NCBI RefSeq assembly: GCF_000744815.1
Contig: NZ_JQMQ01000005.1
Span: 1,682,055-1,746,054, forward strand
From: Phaeacidiphilus oryzae TH49
Lineage (GTDB): Bacteria; Actinomycetota; Actinomycetes; Streptomycetales; Streptomycetaceae
Direction: 5' to 3'
DNA: 64,000 nucleotides
In this document: one piece after another, positions 44,598 through 52,798 of the stretch
Position numbering within the stretch: the stretch's first letter is position 1
Layout: every line of letters begins with the position of its first letter
The notes under the pieces: generated by a model
The model's database searches: none
What the model saw: the letters and a program-made list of their open reading frames with translations, nothing else
Told to the model about the DNA's origin: nothing
Program-made: the position numbers and the translations under genes

Positions 44598-45623
44598 CTA
44601 GACCGCCGTCAGCAGGTCCTCGCCGGTGCCGGGGTGGTCCGTGGACGCGTAGCGACCGGTGGAGCGGGCCCAGTCGTGGTTGCCGCGGATCCAGTTGCGG
44701 ATGCCCTCGACGCAGGCGTCGACCGCCATCCGCTCGTCCGCGTCCAGGCCCAGTTCCACGCAGACCTTGGGCAGCCGCTCCTCCAGCCGCAGGTACTCGT
44801 CCAGCTCCGCGCGGGCCATCCGGATCGCCTCGGCGACGGCGTCCTCACGCGCCAGCCGACGCTCCCGGCGCAGCACCAGCACCAGGTTGTGCGGGTCGCC
44901 GCGGTACTCCTCGCGCTCCAGCGAGTGGATGTCGTTCATATAGGCGATGGTGTCGGTCGCGCAGCGGCGCATCGCCCGCATCACCTCGTGCGCCGCCACC
45001 TGCGGCGGCAGCTCGCAGTGCCGGGAGCGCTCGACCACGTCCAGCGCGTGGTACATGCCGACGGTCTGCCGGCGCAGCGTCCGGTACTCGTCCAGGTTGA
45101 GCGCCGGCGCGCGGTGGTCGGCGGAGCGCCGGACCTCGTACGCGTGCGCGGCCATGAAGCGGCCCCAGGAGGAGCCGAAGCGGTTCACCCAGGTCTCCGA
45201 CATCCCGGCGCCGAGCCCCGCCCAGACCTCCGCCCAGGCGGCGGTGATCGGGCAGTCCACCTCGGTCGGCGCGCCCGCCGGCCGGTAGGGGACGACGATC
45301 ATCTCGCGGCAGACCTCGGCCACCCGCTCGGCCCGCGGCCGCCCACCGCCGGCCGGTCCCTCCGCCAGGTCGGCGAACTGGTCGTCCAGGAGGAAGGACA
45401 CCGCGAACCAGTTCATCAGCAGCACGGTGTCCCGGTACGAGGCGTCCGGGTAGTTCCGGGCCACCATCTGCGGGAGGTCCCAGGCGAGGTACTCGGCCAA
45501 CCCCCGTTCGCTGCGGGTCAGTCCGCGTGCGCGGACCCATTCGACGTGCTCGTTCCTGGCCGGCTCCAGGTACCCGCTCAGGCGGGCCTGGAACGGTATT
45601 GCGAAGTACACGTCCTGCGGCAT
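44598..45623 (-). CDS. Class I terpene synthase (probable sesquiterpene cyclase)
   Basis: A 341-residue class I terpene cyclase. The aspartate-rich motif is D80-D81-Q-F-A-D85 and the NSE triad is N230-D-I-H-S234-L-E-R-E238, both intact for Mg-diphosphate ionisation; WARSTGRY near the C-terminus supplies the RY pair. The N-terminal PQDVYFAIPF resembles pentalenene-synthase-like cyclases. Length and motifs fit a sesquiterpene synthase, but the product cannot be predicted. ATG 45623 has GGGA upstream. It faces the conservon P450, an association known from some Streptomyces genomes, which suggests a P450-modified terpenoid (inference). Confidence 0.9.
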   Translation of the reverse strand: MPQDVYFAIPFQARLSGYLEPARNEHVEWVRARGLTRSERGLAEYLAWDLPQMVARNYPDASYRDTVLLMNWFAVSFLLDDQFADLAEGPAGGGRPRAERVAEVCREMIVVPYRPAGAPTEVDCPITAAWAEVWAGLGAGMSETWVNRFGSSWGRFMAAHAYEVRRSADHRAPALNLDEYRTLRRQTVGMYHALDVVERSRHCELPPQVAAHEVMRAMRRCATDTIAYMNDIHSLEREEYRGDPHNLVLVLRRERRLAREDAVAEAIRMARAELDEYLRLEERLPKVCVELGLDADERMAVDACVEGIRNWIRGNHDWARSTGRYASTDHPGTGEDLLTAV

Positions 45624-45833
45624 CGGTCCCTGCCTCTCGCACCCGTGGTCTCGCGCCGCCGCGGCCTGTCCCGTCACATCCTGCGCACGTGTCAAACGCA
45701 TATGTCACACCACGGCGCCGCTCTGGTCCCCGCTCCCCGTGCGAAGTACGCCCCTCACGATGCCCGATCGATGCCCGTGATTGCTGCATGTAACCCAGTA
45801 ACTTTACGAACCAGAACGGAAACTGACCGAATG

Positions 45834-46787
45834 TCACCTGGTCCGCTGGAGCCGGTGGCCTTCGTCCAGAATCGCCGCGGCCAGTGAGCGGGCCGGCTCG
45901 CGTACCGCGGCCCGCCCGCCGGTGAGGACGAACTCGGTCTGGCCCAGCTCCGGCAGCCCGGCCGCGGCCGCCGAGGGCAGCTGCCGCAGGCCCGCCGGCA
46001 CCAGGCCGCGGGCGTGCGCCATCACGCCGAGCCCGGCCAGCGCGGCGGCGGTCACCCCGGTGAGGGAGCCGCTGGTGCAGGCGATCCGCCAGGGCCGGCC
46101 GGCCCGCTCCAGCGCGTCCAGCGCCCGGGCCCGGGTGATCGACGGCGGGGGGTAGGCGATCAGCGGCAGCGGCTGGCCCGGGTCCGGGACGAAGTCCTCG
46201 GCGGCGATCCACACCAGCCGGTCCCGCCACACCACCCGGCCCGAGCGGCCCGCCGGAGCCCGTCCGCCGCCGCCCTGGTCCGCCGGGCGCTCCAACGGCC
46301 GCTTGGCGAGCACCAGATCCAGCCCGCCGTCGGCCAGCTGCTCGTGGAGGAGACCGCTCAGACCCACCGTCAGCTCCAGGTCCACCTGCGGATGGGCGCG
46401 CCGGAAGGTCCGCAGTACCTGCGGCAGCTCGGTCAGCACGAAGTCCTCGGAGACCCCGAACCGCAGCCGCCCGCGCACCTCGCTGCGCGCGAAGTACGCC
46501 GAGGCCTGCTCGTGCGCCGCGAGGATGCCCCGGGCGAAGCCGAGCATCACCTCGCCCTCGCCGGTCAGCTCCACGGTGTGGGTGTCCCGGACGAAGAGCC
46601 GCCGGCCGGACGCGTCCTCCAGCCGCCGGACGTGCTGGCTGACCGTCGACTGGCGCAGCCCGAGCCGGCGGGCCGCGCTGGTGAACCCGCCGGTCTGGGC
46701 CACCGCCAGGAACGAGCGCAACTGCACGGGGTCGAACACGTCCGGAACCGGACGCGCGGGGTGGGCGGCGTCGTCGAGTGGAGACAT
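45834..46787 (-). CDS. LysR-family transcriptional regulator
   Basis: A 317-residue LysR-type regulator. The HTH (about 18-78) reads LRSFLAVAQTGGFTSAARRLGLRQSTVSQHVRRLE, and the periplasmic-binding-like effector domain follows (RGRLRFGVSEDF..., LVWIAAED, TSGSLTGVTAAALAGLGV). A Gly/Arg-rich insertion lies around residues 178-192. It is divergent from the BASS-family transporter gene and probably regulates it; an 8-bp inverted repeat with 15-bp spacing lies between them. Confidence 0.9.
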   Translation of the reverse strand: MSPLDDAAHPARPVPDVFDPVQLRSFLAVAQTGGFTSAARRLGLRQSTVSQHVRRLEDASGRRLFVRDTHTVELTGEGEVMLGFARGILAAHEQASAYFARSEVRGRLRFGVSEDFVLTELPQVLRTFRRAHPQVDLELTVGLSGLLHEQLADGGLDLVLAKRPLERPADQGGGGRAPAGRSGRVVWRDRLVWIAAEDFVPDPGQPLPLIAYPPPSITRARALDALERAGRPWRIACTSGSLTGVTAAALAGLGVMAHARGLVPAGLRQLPSAAAAGLPELGQTEFVLTGGRAAVREPARSLAAAILDEGHRLQRTR

Positions 46788-46795
46788 GCGGCCAC

Positions 46796-46826
46796 GCTAT
46801 CGCCGCTCATCACGCAGCGCGATAGC
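46796..46826. promoter_or_regulatory. Inverted repeat between LysR and BASS transporter genes
   Basis: GCTATCGC (46796-46803) and GCGATAGC (46819-46826) are perfect arms 15 bp apart, beginning 9 bp upstream of the LysR start codon. The location fits a LysR binding site for autoregulation and for control of the divergent transporter. Confidence 0.5.
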
Positions 46827-47002
46827 AGTGAGCTCGCCAAGAGCGGTTCACAATCAACGGAATACCTCTCACACTGGGAGGCGGAACGCCGACCGGCGTA
46901 GATGCCGCCGCTGAGACGACCCTGGAGCTCACCAGTTCCCCCGCTCAGACGGGCAGGCGCGCAGAGACGCCCAGACGACGCCCAGCCAGAAAGGCCGCCC
47001 CC

Positions 47003-48088
47003 GTGCCCAGTCGCCCTCGTCCGAGCCTCCCGACACGCTCGCGTGCGCTCGCCCGCCTGCGGACGCGGCTGCCGCGCCGGTGGCCGCTCGACCCGTTCAT
47101 CACCGCGCTCCTCTGCATCGTGGCGCTGGCCTCGCTGCTGCCCGCGCGGGGCGTTGGCGCGACGGGGGTGTCCGACCTCGGCAAGATCGCTGTGGCCCTC
47201 CTCTTCTTCATCTACGGCGCGCGGCTGTCGGCGCGCGAGGCGCTGGACGGGCTGCGGGTCTGGCGGCTGCACGGCACCGTCTTCCTGGCCACCTTCGCCC
47301 TGTTCCCGCTGGTCGGGCTGGGCTGCCGGTTCCTGGTGCCGTGGCTGCTGACCCCGCAGCTCTACCAGGGGGTGCTCTTCCTCTGCCTGCTGCCCTCCAC
47401 CGTCCAGTCCTCCATCGCCTTCACCTCCATCGCCCGCGGAAACGTCGCGGCGGCGGTCTGCAGCGCCACCTTCTCCAGCCTCTTCGGCATCGTCCTGACG
47501 CCGCTGCTGGCGGCGGCGCTGCTGTCGGTGAACGGGGCGGCGGGGTTCTCGGCGGGGTCCATCCTCGGCATCGTGCTGCAACTGCTGGTGCCGTTCGTGG
47601 CCGGGCAGTTCGCCCGGCGGTGGATCCACGGCTGGATGGCCCGGCACAAGAAGGCGCTGACCCTGGTCGACCGCGGGTCGATCGTCATCGTCGTCTACGG
47701 CGCGTTCAGCGAGGGCGTCACCGGCGGGATCTGGGGAATGCTCTCCGTTCCCCGGCTGCTGGGGCTGCTCGCGGTGTGCGTGGCGATCCTCGCGGTGCTG
47801 CTGGTGGCGACGACTGCGGGGGCGAAGCGGCTGGGCTTCGGCCGGGAGGACCGGATCACCATCGTCTTCTGCGGCTCCAAGAAGAGCCTGGCCAGCGGGG
47901 TCCCGATGGCCTCGGTCCTGTTCCCGGGGCCGCTGGCCGGGCTGATGGTCCTCCCCCTGATGCTGTTCCACCAGATCCAGCTGATGGTCTGCGCGTACCT
48001 GGCGCGCCGCTGGGCCGCGCAGCCGACCGCCGCTGCCCCGGAACCCCACGCCGCGGCGCCGCCACCCCGCGAACTCTCCCGCCTCTGA
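47003..48088 (+). CDS. Bile acid:sodium symporter (BASS) family transporter
   Basis: A 361-residue membrane protein with nine or ten predicted helices, of the SBF-like/BASS family. Characteristic pieces are FFIYGARLSAREALDGLR, LPSTVQSSIAFTSIARGNVAAA and FCGSKKSLASGVPMASVLF; these crossover regions bind sodium in the family. Substrates are organic anions; this branch (YfeH-like) has no known substrate that I can assign. Start GTG 47003 is followed by a basic 25-residue N-terminus. Its divergent LysR neighbour is the likely regulator. A repeat-filled region follows the stop. Confidence 0.9.
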   Translation: MPSRPRPSLPTRSRALARLRTRLPRRWPLDPFITALLCIVALASLLPARGVGATGVSDLGKIAVALLFFIYGARLSAREALDGLRVWRLHGTVFLATFALFPLVGLGCRFLVPWLLTPQLYQGVLFLCLLPSTVQSSIAFTSIARGNVAAAVCSATFSSLFGIVLTPLLAAALLSVNGAAGFSAGSILGIVLQLLVPFVAGQFARRWIHGWMARHKKALTLVDRGSIVIVVYGAFSEGVTGGIWGMLSVPRLLGLLAVCVAILAVLLVATTAGAKRLGFGREDRITIVFCGSKKSLASGVPMASVLFPGPLAGLMVLPLMLFHQIQLMVCAYLARRWAAQPTAAAPEPHAAAPPPRELSRL

Positions 48089-48464
48089 CCTCCGCGGTCG
48101 GCGCAGCGGACGGCGACGGCCAGTCGGCTGCAACCCGAACTCCGCCGCCAGGTGCGGCGCCGTAACCGGCGGGCCGCGCAGTTCCCCGCGCCCCTGACGC
48201 GCGCCTACGGCGCCACGCCCGACGCCCGGCGATTTGCGCAGCAAATCAAGGGGCGCGGGGAACTGCGCGCCCAGGCGACTGCGGCGCAGCGGACGGCAAC
48301 GGCCAGTCCGCTGCAACCCCAACTCCGCCGCCAGACGCGGCGCCGCAACCGGCCGGCCGCGCAGTTCCCCGCGCCCCTGACACGCGCCTACGGCGCCGTC
48401 GGCGACGGCCGGTCGGTTGCACCCCGGGCTCCGCCGCGGAGTGCCGCGCCGTGGACGGCGGGTC
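48089..48464. repeat. Repeat-filled intergenic region with three copies of the dispersed element
   Basis: Between the BASS transporter and the convergent ThuA gene, the GC-rich element occurs in reverse (near 48175-48195 and 48358-48378) and forward orientation (near 48248-48268). The two reverse copies extend into a direct repeat of about 45 bp including a CGCGCCTACGGCGCC stretch. No gene is supported. Stem-loops here could terminate both flanking genes. Confidence 0.75.
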
Positions 48465-49133
48465 TCAGTTCGCGAGGCGGGTGACCCAGCGGAGCGCGCC
48501 GCGCAGGTGCTCGCGGAAGGCGGGCTGGGCGTAGGACTCCGCCGCATGCCCCAGCGCCGTGTACAGCGCGCGGCCGCCGCAGCGCTCGTGGCACCAGACC
48601 AGCGGGTGGTCGGCGCCCATGCCGCCGCCCCGGTACGTGGACTCGTCCACCCCCGCCAGCACCCGCACCGCCCCGCGCGGGTTGGCGCGGAAGCCGTACC
48701 ACTCGTCGGTCCACTCCCAGCGCGCGGGCAGATGCGCGGTCGCGGGGTGGTCGGCGTCCTCGACGGTGACGACCGCCGGCTGGATCTCCGGGTGCCCGTC
48801 GAAGCGCGCGCCGACCAGCTCGCCGTAGTACGGCCAGTCGTACTCCGTCGTGCTGGCGCCGTGGACGCCGAGGTAGCCGCCGCCGGAGGCGACAAAGCCG
48901 GTCAGCGCCTCCCGCCCCTCCGGGTCGAGGACCTCGCCGCTGGTGGAGAGGAAGACCACCGCCGCACAGTCCCGCAGCGACCGCGCGCGGAAGGCGGCCG
49001 GGTCCTCGGTGTGCTCGGCCCGCAGCCCGGCCCCCTCGGCGAGTTCGGCCAGCGCCGCCGCCCCCGCGGGGATGGACGCGTGGCGGTAGCCGGTGGTGCG
49101 GGTGTAGACGAGGACGCGGTCGGCGGCTGGCAT
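48465..49133 (-). CDS. ThuA domain protein (class I glutamine-amidotransferase-like fold)
   Basis: A 222-residue ThuA-like protein. VLVYTRTTGYRHASI at the start, FLSTSGEVLD, and SGGGYLGVHGAST in the middle are family hallmarks, as are GHPEIQPAVV and HPLVWCHERCGGRALYTALGHAAESY near the end. ThuA proteins have a glutamine-amidotransferase-like fold but usually no catalytic Cys triad, and are linked to trehalose or other sugar utilisation. A LacI-family operator-like core sits 50 bp upstream. Reaction unknown. Confidence 0.88.
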   Translation of the reverse strand: MPAADRVLVYTRTTGYRHASIPAGAAALAELAEGAGLRAEHTEDPAAFRARSLRDCAAVVFLSTSGEVLDPEGREALTGFVASGGGYLGVHGASTTEYDWPYYGELVGARFDGHPEIQPAVVTVEDADHPATAHLPARWEWTDEWYGFRANPRGAVRVLAGVDESTYRGGGMGADHPLVWCHERCGGRALYTALGHAAESYAQPAFREHLRGALRWVTRLAN

Positions 49134-49182
49134 CAGGCGGTCTCCGGACGGCTCGGCATCTGCGGCGTCCGACCATCCTAGA

Positions 49183-49190
49183 AAACGCTT
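49183..49190. promoter_or_regulatory. LacI-type operator core upstream of the ThuA gene
   Basis: AAACGCTT fits the AAnCGnTT core of LacI/GalR-family operators (wider context GAAAACGCTTACCAA). It lies 50 bp before the ThuA start and just upstream of the end of dppA. Sugar-responsive control of ThuA is therefore possible. Confidence 0.4.
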
Positions 49191-49197
49191 ACCAACC

Positions 49198-50049
49198 TCA
49201 ACAGTACGGATGCTGGTTGGTGAGGTTGGACGCCACCCGCATGAAGACCCCGAAGAGGGCGAAGAGGTCCGGCGCCGTCCCGTGCACCACCACGGTCCTG
49301 TCGTCCCGCAGCGAGACCCCCGGCACCGCCGTCAACTGGCTCGCCACCGAGGCGTTCTGCCAGCGCACGGCCAGTTCCACCGCCCGTCCGTCGGCCCCGA
49401 CCGCCTGGTCCGCCGGGCGCGCCCCGCCCGCCGCCGCGCGCACGCCCTCGGCGCACGCCTCCTCGATCGCCTTCCGCGCCTCCGCCGGCGGCACCAGCCG
49501 CGCGGCGAACCGGTCCTTGGCGTGCTTCACCACCGCCCGGCTGATCCGCGGCTCCCACTCCGCCGCCTCCGCGCAGGCCGCGTCGTCCCCGCTGACCGCG
49601 ACCACCGGCACCCCGTGCGCCGCCGCGACGGCATGGGCGAAGCCGAACTCGCCGGTGGGCCGGCCGTCCAGCCACATGTCCTCGATCTCATGGCCCATAT
49701 AGCTGTGGCTGAGCACGCCCAACCGCCCGGCGCGGGCGTGGTAGCCGATGCACAGCATCGCGTCGTACGAGCCGTCCAGACCCTCGACCATGCCGTGCCG
49801 CTTCGGCTTCCCCCGCTGGAGGACGGCCTCCGGGTGGATCCGGTCGGGGAGGAGGTTCCGCATCGTCATATGGGAGTCGTTGACCAGCACGTACTCGGCC
49901 CCGGCGGCCAGCGCGCCGCGCACCGCCGCGTTGACGTCCTCGGTCATCATCGCCCGACCGTACTCGTACTCCCCGCCGCCCAGTTGGACGTCCTGCGAGT
50001 CGACGAGCCCGGTGACGCCCTCCATGTCCGCGCTGATGTAGACCCGCAT
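49198..50049 (-). CDS. M55 D-aminopeptidase (DppA-like)
   Basis: A 283-residue zinc D-aminopeptidase. Metal ligands are in SADMEGVTG (Asp8, Glu10), NDSHMTMRNL and GYHAR, and GHEIEDMWL is conserved. DppA enzymes release D-amino acids from the N-terminus of peptides and are tied to murein-peptide scavenging. It is the last gene of a run reading leftward: GS-like gene, frameshifted amidohydrolase, dppA. The amidohydrolase stop is 22 bp upstream. ATG-containing start 50049 leads straight into the catalytic motif. Confidence 0.92.
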   Translation of the reverse strand: MRVYISADMEGVTGLVDSQDVQLGGGEYEYGRAMMTEDVNAAVRGALAAGAEYVLVNDSHMTMRNLLPDRIHPEAVLQRGKPKRHGMVEGLDGSYDAMLCIGYHARAGRLGVLSHSYMGHEIEDMWLDGRPTGEFGFAHAVAAAHGVPVVAVSGDDAACAEAAEWEPRISRAVVKHAKDRFAARLVPPAEARKAIEEACAEGVRAAAGGARPADQAVGADGRAVELAVRWQNASVASQLTAVPGVSLRDDRTVVVHGTAPDLFALFGVFMRVASNLTNQHPYC

Positions 50050-50071
50050 CGGTGCTGGACCCCCTGGCCGA

Positions 50072-51255
50072 CTAGTAGCGCTGCCGTTCCGGGAGAGCGT
50101 ACAGCCGGCGGGCGTTGGCGGAGCGGATCATCACCGCGACCCGGGAGGCGTCCGCCGGGGACCAGGCGCCGGCCCCCGTCCACTCCCCCAGCACCCCGTC
50201 CAGCGCCGCCTCGAACTGGGCCGTGCCGACCAGGAAGAGCTCCGGCAGGCCGTAGGCGTCGGTGGAGAAGAGCAGCTTGCCGAAGGGCGCCAGCTCCAGC
50301 GTCTCGGCGAGGATCCGCCGGGCGCCCGCGCCGGCGTAGGAGACGGCGAGGCCGATGTCCGCGTAGACGTGCGGAAAGGCCTGCGCCAGCCAGGCCGCCT
50401 GCCGGTGGTACGGGTAGCTGTGCAGCAGGACCAGGCGGGCTCCGGTGGGCTCGACCGCCCGTATGAAAGGGGTGAGCAGCGAAGGGTCAGCCCGGTGGAG
50501 GGTCAGGTCCGGGTCCCCGAAGCCGGTGTGGAGTTGCAGCGGCAGCCCCAACTCGACCCCCCGCCACAGGAGATGGCGGAGGAGCACCGGATCGGTGAGC
50601 CGGGGCGGGCGGCCGGCCGGCCGCCGCCGGTCTCGGCCTTCTCCAGGGTGCGCAGCCAGGCGCCGGCGGCCGCGGTGACCTCGCGCGGGGACGGCGGCTC
50701 GGGGCTGATGTCCAGGCCGTGCCGGTAGGCCAGCACCGACTTGACCGCGACCGCCTCGCCGACCGCCGCGTGGAGGGCGTCGTCCAGGGCGGTGGCGTAG
50801 GTCTCGGCGGTGCAGGCGGGGGCGGTGCGCTCGGCCACCGTCTCCAGCCGGACCACCTCGAAGGCGCGGGCGTCCGCCGCCTCGGCGAGGTCCCGCAGCG
50901 GCAGCAGCGGGGCGTTGGGACCGGGGGCGGTGCCGATCCGCCGCTCGGCCGGGGCGGAGGGGCCGGGCAGGCCGGTGTCGACCAGCAGGGTGTCCAGGTC
51001 GGCGGCGCGCAGCAGCCGGGTGGTGGCCTCGGCGTGGCCGAGGGCCCGGCGGGCGGCGAGGTAGTCGGCGGCCGAGGCGTGCTGCGGTAGTTCCAGCAGC
51101 GGCGCGCAGAACCGCCGGACGGCGAAGCCGAGTTGGCTGTCCCACGGACTGGTGGCCGGGGCCGGCGGGCGGTCCGACTCGGTGAGGAGGGCGGCGAAGG
51201 CGCGGTCGTCCAGTTGGCCGGACACGACCGAATGGCAGTGCTGATCGACCGTCAT
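50072..51255 (-). pseudogene. Frameshifted amidohydrolase (Amidohydro_2 / FluG N-domain type)
   Basis: Two minus-strand frames make one amidohydrolase of about 390 residues. The N-terminal part starts at GTG/ATG 51255 with the metal motif DQHCH. It runs to LRTLEKAETGGG and then loses similarity. The C-terminal part continues one frame over from GRPPRLTDPVLL with LHTGFGD, LLHSYPYHR and STDAYG, the remaining metal-ligand motifs, ending at 50072. The break is at 50601-50630 within GGCC tandem repeats; loss of one base or one GGCC unit would explain it. Metal-dependent hydrolysis would be expected if intact. It is the immediate neighbour of a glutamine-synthetase-like gene. Confidence 0.8.
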
Positions 51256-51355
51256 GCTGTCCTGCTGCCCCCTTCGGCTGCGCGTACACGAGCGAAAGCA
51301 GTGCGATGCGGTGCTGTGCGGTGCGGGCTGTACGGGTTGTGCGGGCGTGCCTGGT

Positions 51356-52747
51356 TCAGTATCTCCAGCGGGTCGCCGCCGCGGTCTCCTCCGGACCGCG
51401 GCCGGCGAACAGCTCGATCTCGGCGGCGCGGACGGCGGCCACCGTGTCGTGGAGCACCTCGCCGAGCGCCTCCGCGAGGACCCGGGAACCGCGGAACGCG
51501 GCCAGCGACTCGTCGAGCGAGACCGGCAGCCGGGCCGGGCGCCGGTCCTCGGGCAGCGCGGCCGGATCGCCGTCCACCTCCGGCGGCAGCTCGGCCTTCC
51601 CCCGCAGCCCGGCCAGGCCCGCCGCGATCACGGCGCCGACCAGGAGGTACGGATTGGCCGCCTGGTCCACGCACTTGAGTTCGGCGTTGGCGGCCCGGGC
51701 CTCCTCGCCGGTGCTGCCGGTGACCAGCCGCAGCGCGGCCTCCCGGTTCTCCAGCCCCCAGCAGGAGAAGGCGCCGGCCCAGTGCGAGGGGACCAGCCGG
51801 AGGTAGCTGGCGGGGGTGGGCGCGCCGACGGCGAGGAGGGCGGGCAGTTCGGCCAGCACCCCGGCGAGGAAGGCCTCGGCCTCCGCGGTGAGCCCGTGCC
51901 GGCCGGGGCCGCCGGCGGAGAGGTTGCGGCCCTCCTGCCACAGGCTGAGGTGGAGGTGGCCGCCGTTGCCGACCCCGCCGGGCTCGAAGACCGGGGCGAA
52001 GGAGGCGCGCAGCCCGTGCCGGGCCGAGACGGCCCGCACGGTGTCCCGGACCAGTACGGCGGTGTCGGCGGCGCCGACCGGGTCCTCCGGCGCGAGGGAG
52101 AGTTCGAACTGGCCGGGCGAGTACTCCGGGTGCAGCTGAAGGACCGTCATCTCCTGGGCGCGGAAGGCGCGGAGGAGGTCGGCGAGGTAGTCCGAGAGGT
52201 CGGTGACCCGGTGCATCCCGTAGGCGGGTCCGTCGGTGGGGTACGCGAACGGCGGCCCGCCGTCGCCCTCCTGCCCCCTGGTGACGATCCACTCGGTCTC
52301 GAAGCCCGCGCGCAGTTCCAGGCCGGCCTCGGCCGCGGCCTCCACCATCCGGGCCGCGAACCGCCGCTGGCAGGCGGGGTGCGGCAGACCGTCCTGGCGC
52401 CGGCGGTCGACCGGCGCCCAGGCCCAGCCCGGTTGGCCGGCGAGGACGGTGAGGCGGTCCAGATCGGGGAAGAGCCGCAGGTCGCCGGAGGGCCCGCCGA
52501 GGTGGCGGCCGCGGGTCGCGGAGTCGTCGACCAGGTAGGTGTCGAAGACCGGGGACATCCCCACGCCCCAGGCGCAGGCCTCCGGGAGGCGCGCGGTCGG
52601 CACGGTCTTCACCCGTTGCAGTCCGGCGTTGTCCACCCAGACCAGGGCGACGCCGTGGACCTCCTCCGCGACGAGTCGCGCGGCGGCGGTACGAGCATCG
52701 GCTTCACGCGCGCGGTGGTCCCCGCTCTCGAATACCACGGGCCCCAT
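51356..52747 (-). CDS. Glutamine synthetase-like (GlnA-type ligase) protein
   Basis: A 463-residue member of the glutamine synthetase fold. N-terminal beta-grasp: VALVWVDNAGLQRVKTVP. Catalytic barrel: GFETEW, LHPEYSPGQFELSLAPEDP, the GNGGHLHLSLW segment, and ENREAALRL. Many such GS-like proteins do not make glutamine but gamma-glutamylate amines or other amino compounds. The linked amidohydrolase reproduces, as separate genes, the two halves of the FluG protein. Start ATG 52747 (MGPVVFESGDHRARE) is preferred; an in-frame GTG at 52792 is possible but immediately follows the upstream gene's stop. Confidence 0.88.
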   Translation of the reverse strand: MGPVVFESGDHRAREADARTAAARLVAEEVHGVALVWVDNAGLQRVKTVPTARLPEACAWGVGMSPVFDTYLVDDSATRGRHLGGPSGDLRLFPDLDRLTVLAGQPGWAWAPVDRRRQDGLPHPACQRRFAARMVEAAAEAGLELRAGFETEWIVTRGQEGDGGPPFAYPTDGPAYGMHRVTDLSDYLADLLRAFRAQEMTVLQLHPEYSPGQFELSLAPEDPVGAADTAVLVRDTVRAVSARHGLRASFAPVFEPGGVGNGGHLHLSLWQEGRNLSAGGPGRHGLTAEAEAFLAGVLAELPALLAVGAPTPASYLRLVPSHWAGAFSCWGLENREAALRLVTGSTGEEARAANAELKCVDQAANPYLLVGAVIAAGLAGLRGKAELPPEVDGDPAALPEDRRPARLPVSLDESLAAFRGSRVLAEALGEVLHDTVAAVRAAEIELFAGRGPEETAAATRWRY

Positions 52748-52798
52748 GGTGCCATGCGCACCGGCCGCGCGGGGCCGGCCCGGCGGCCGCACCTGCCG

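Noticed and set aside
48130-48400. CRISPR-like array from repeated GC-rich sequence
   Set aside because: The repeats have variable spacing and mixed orientation, no regular spacers and no cas genes.
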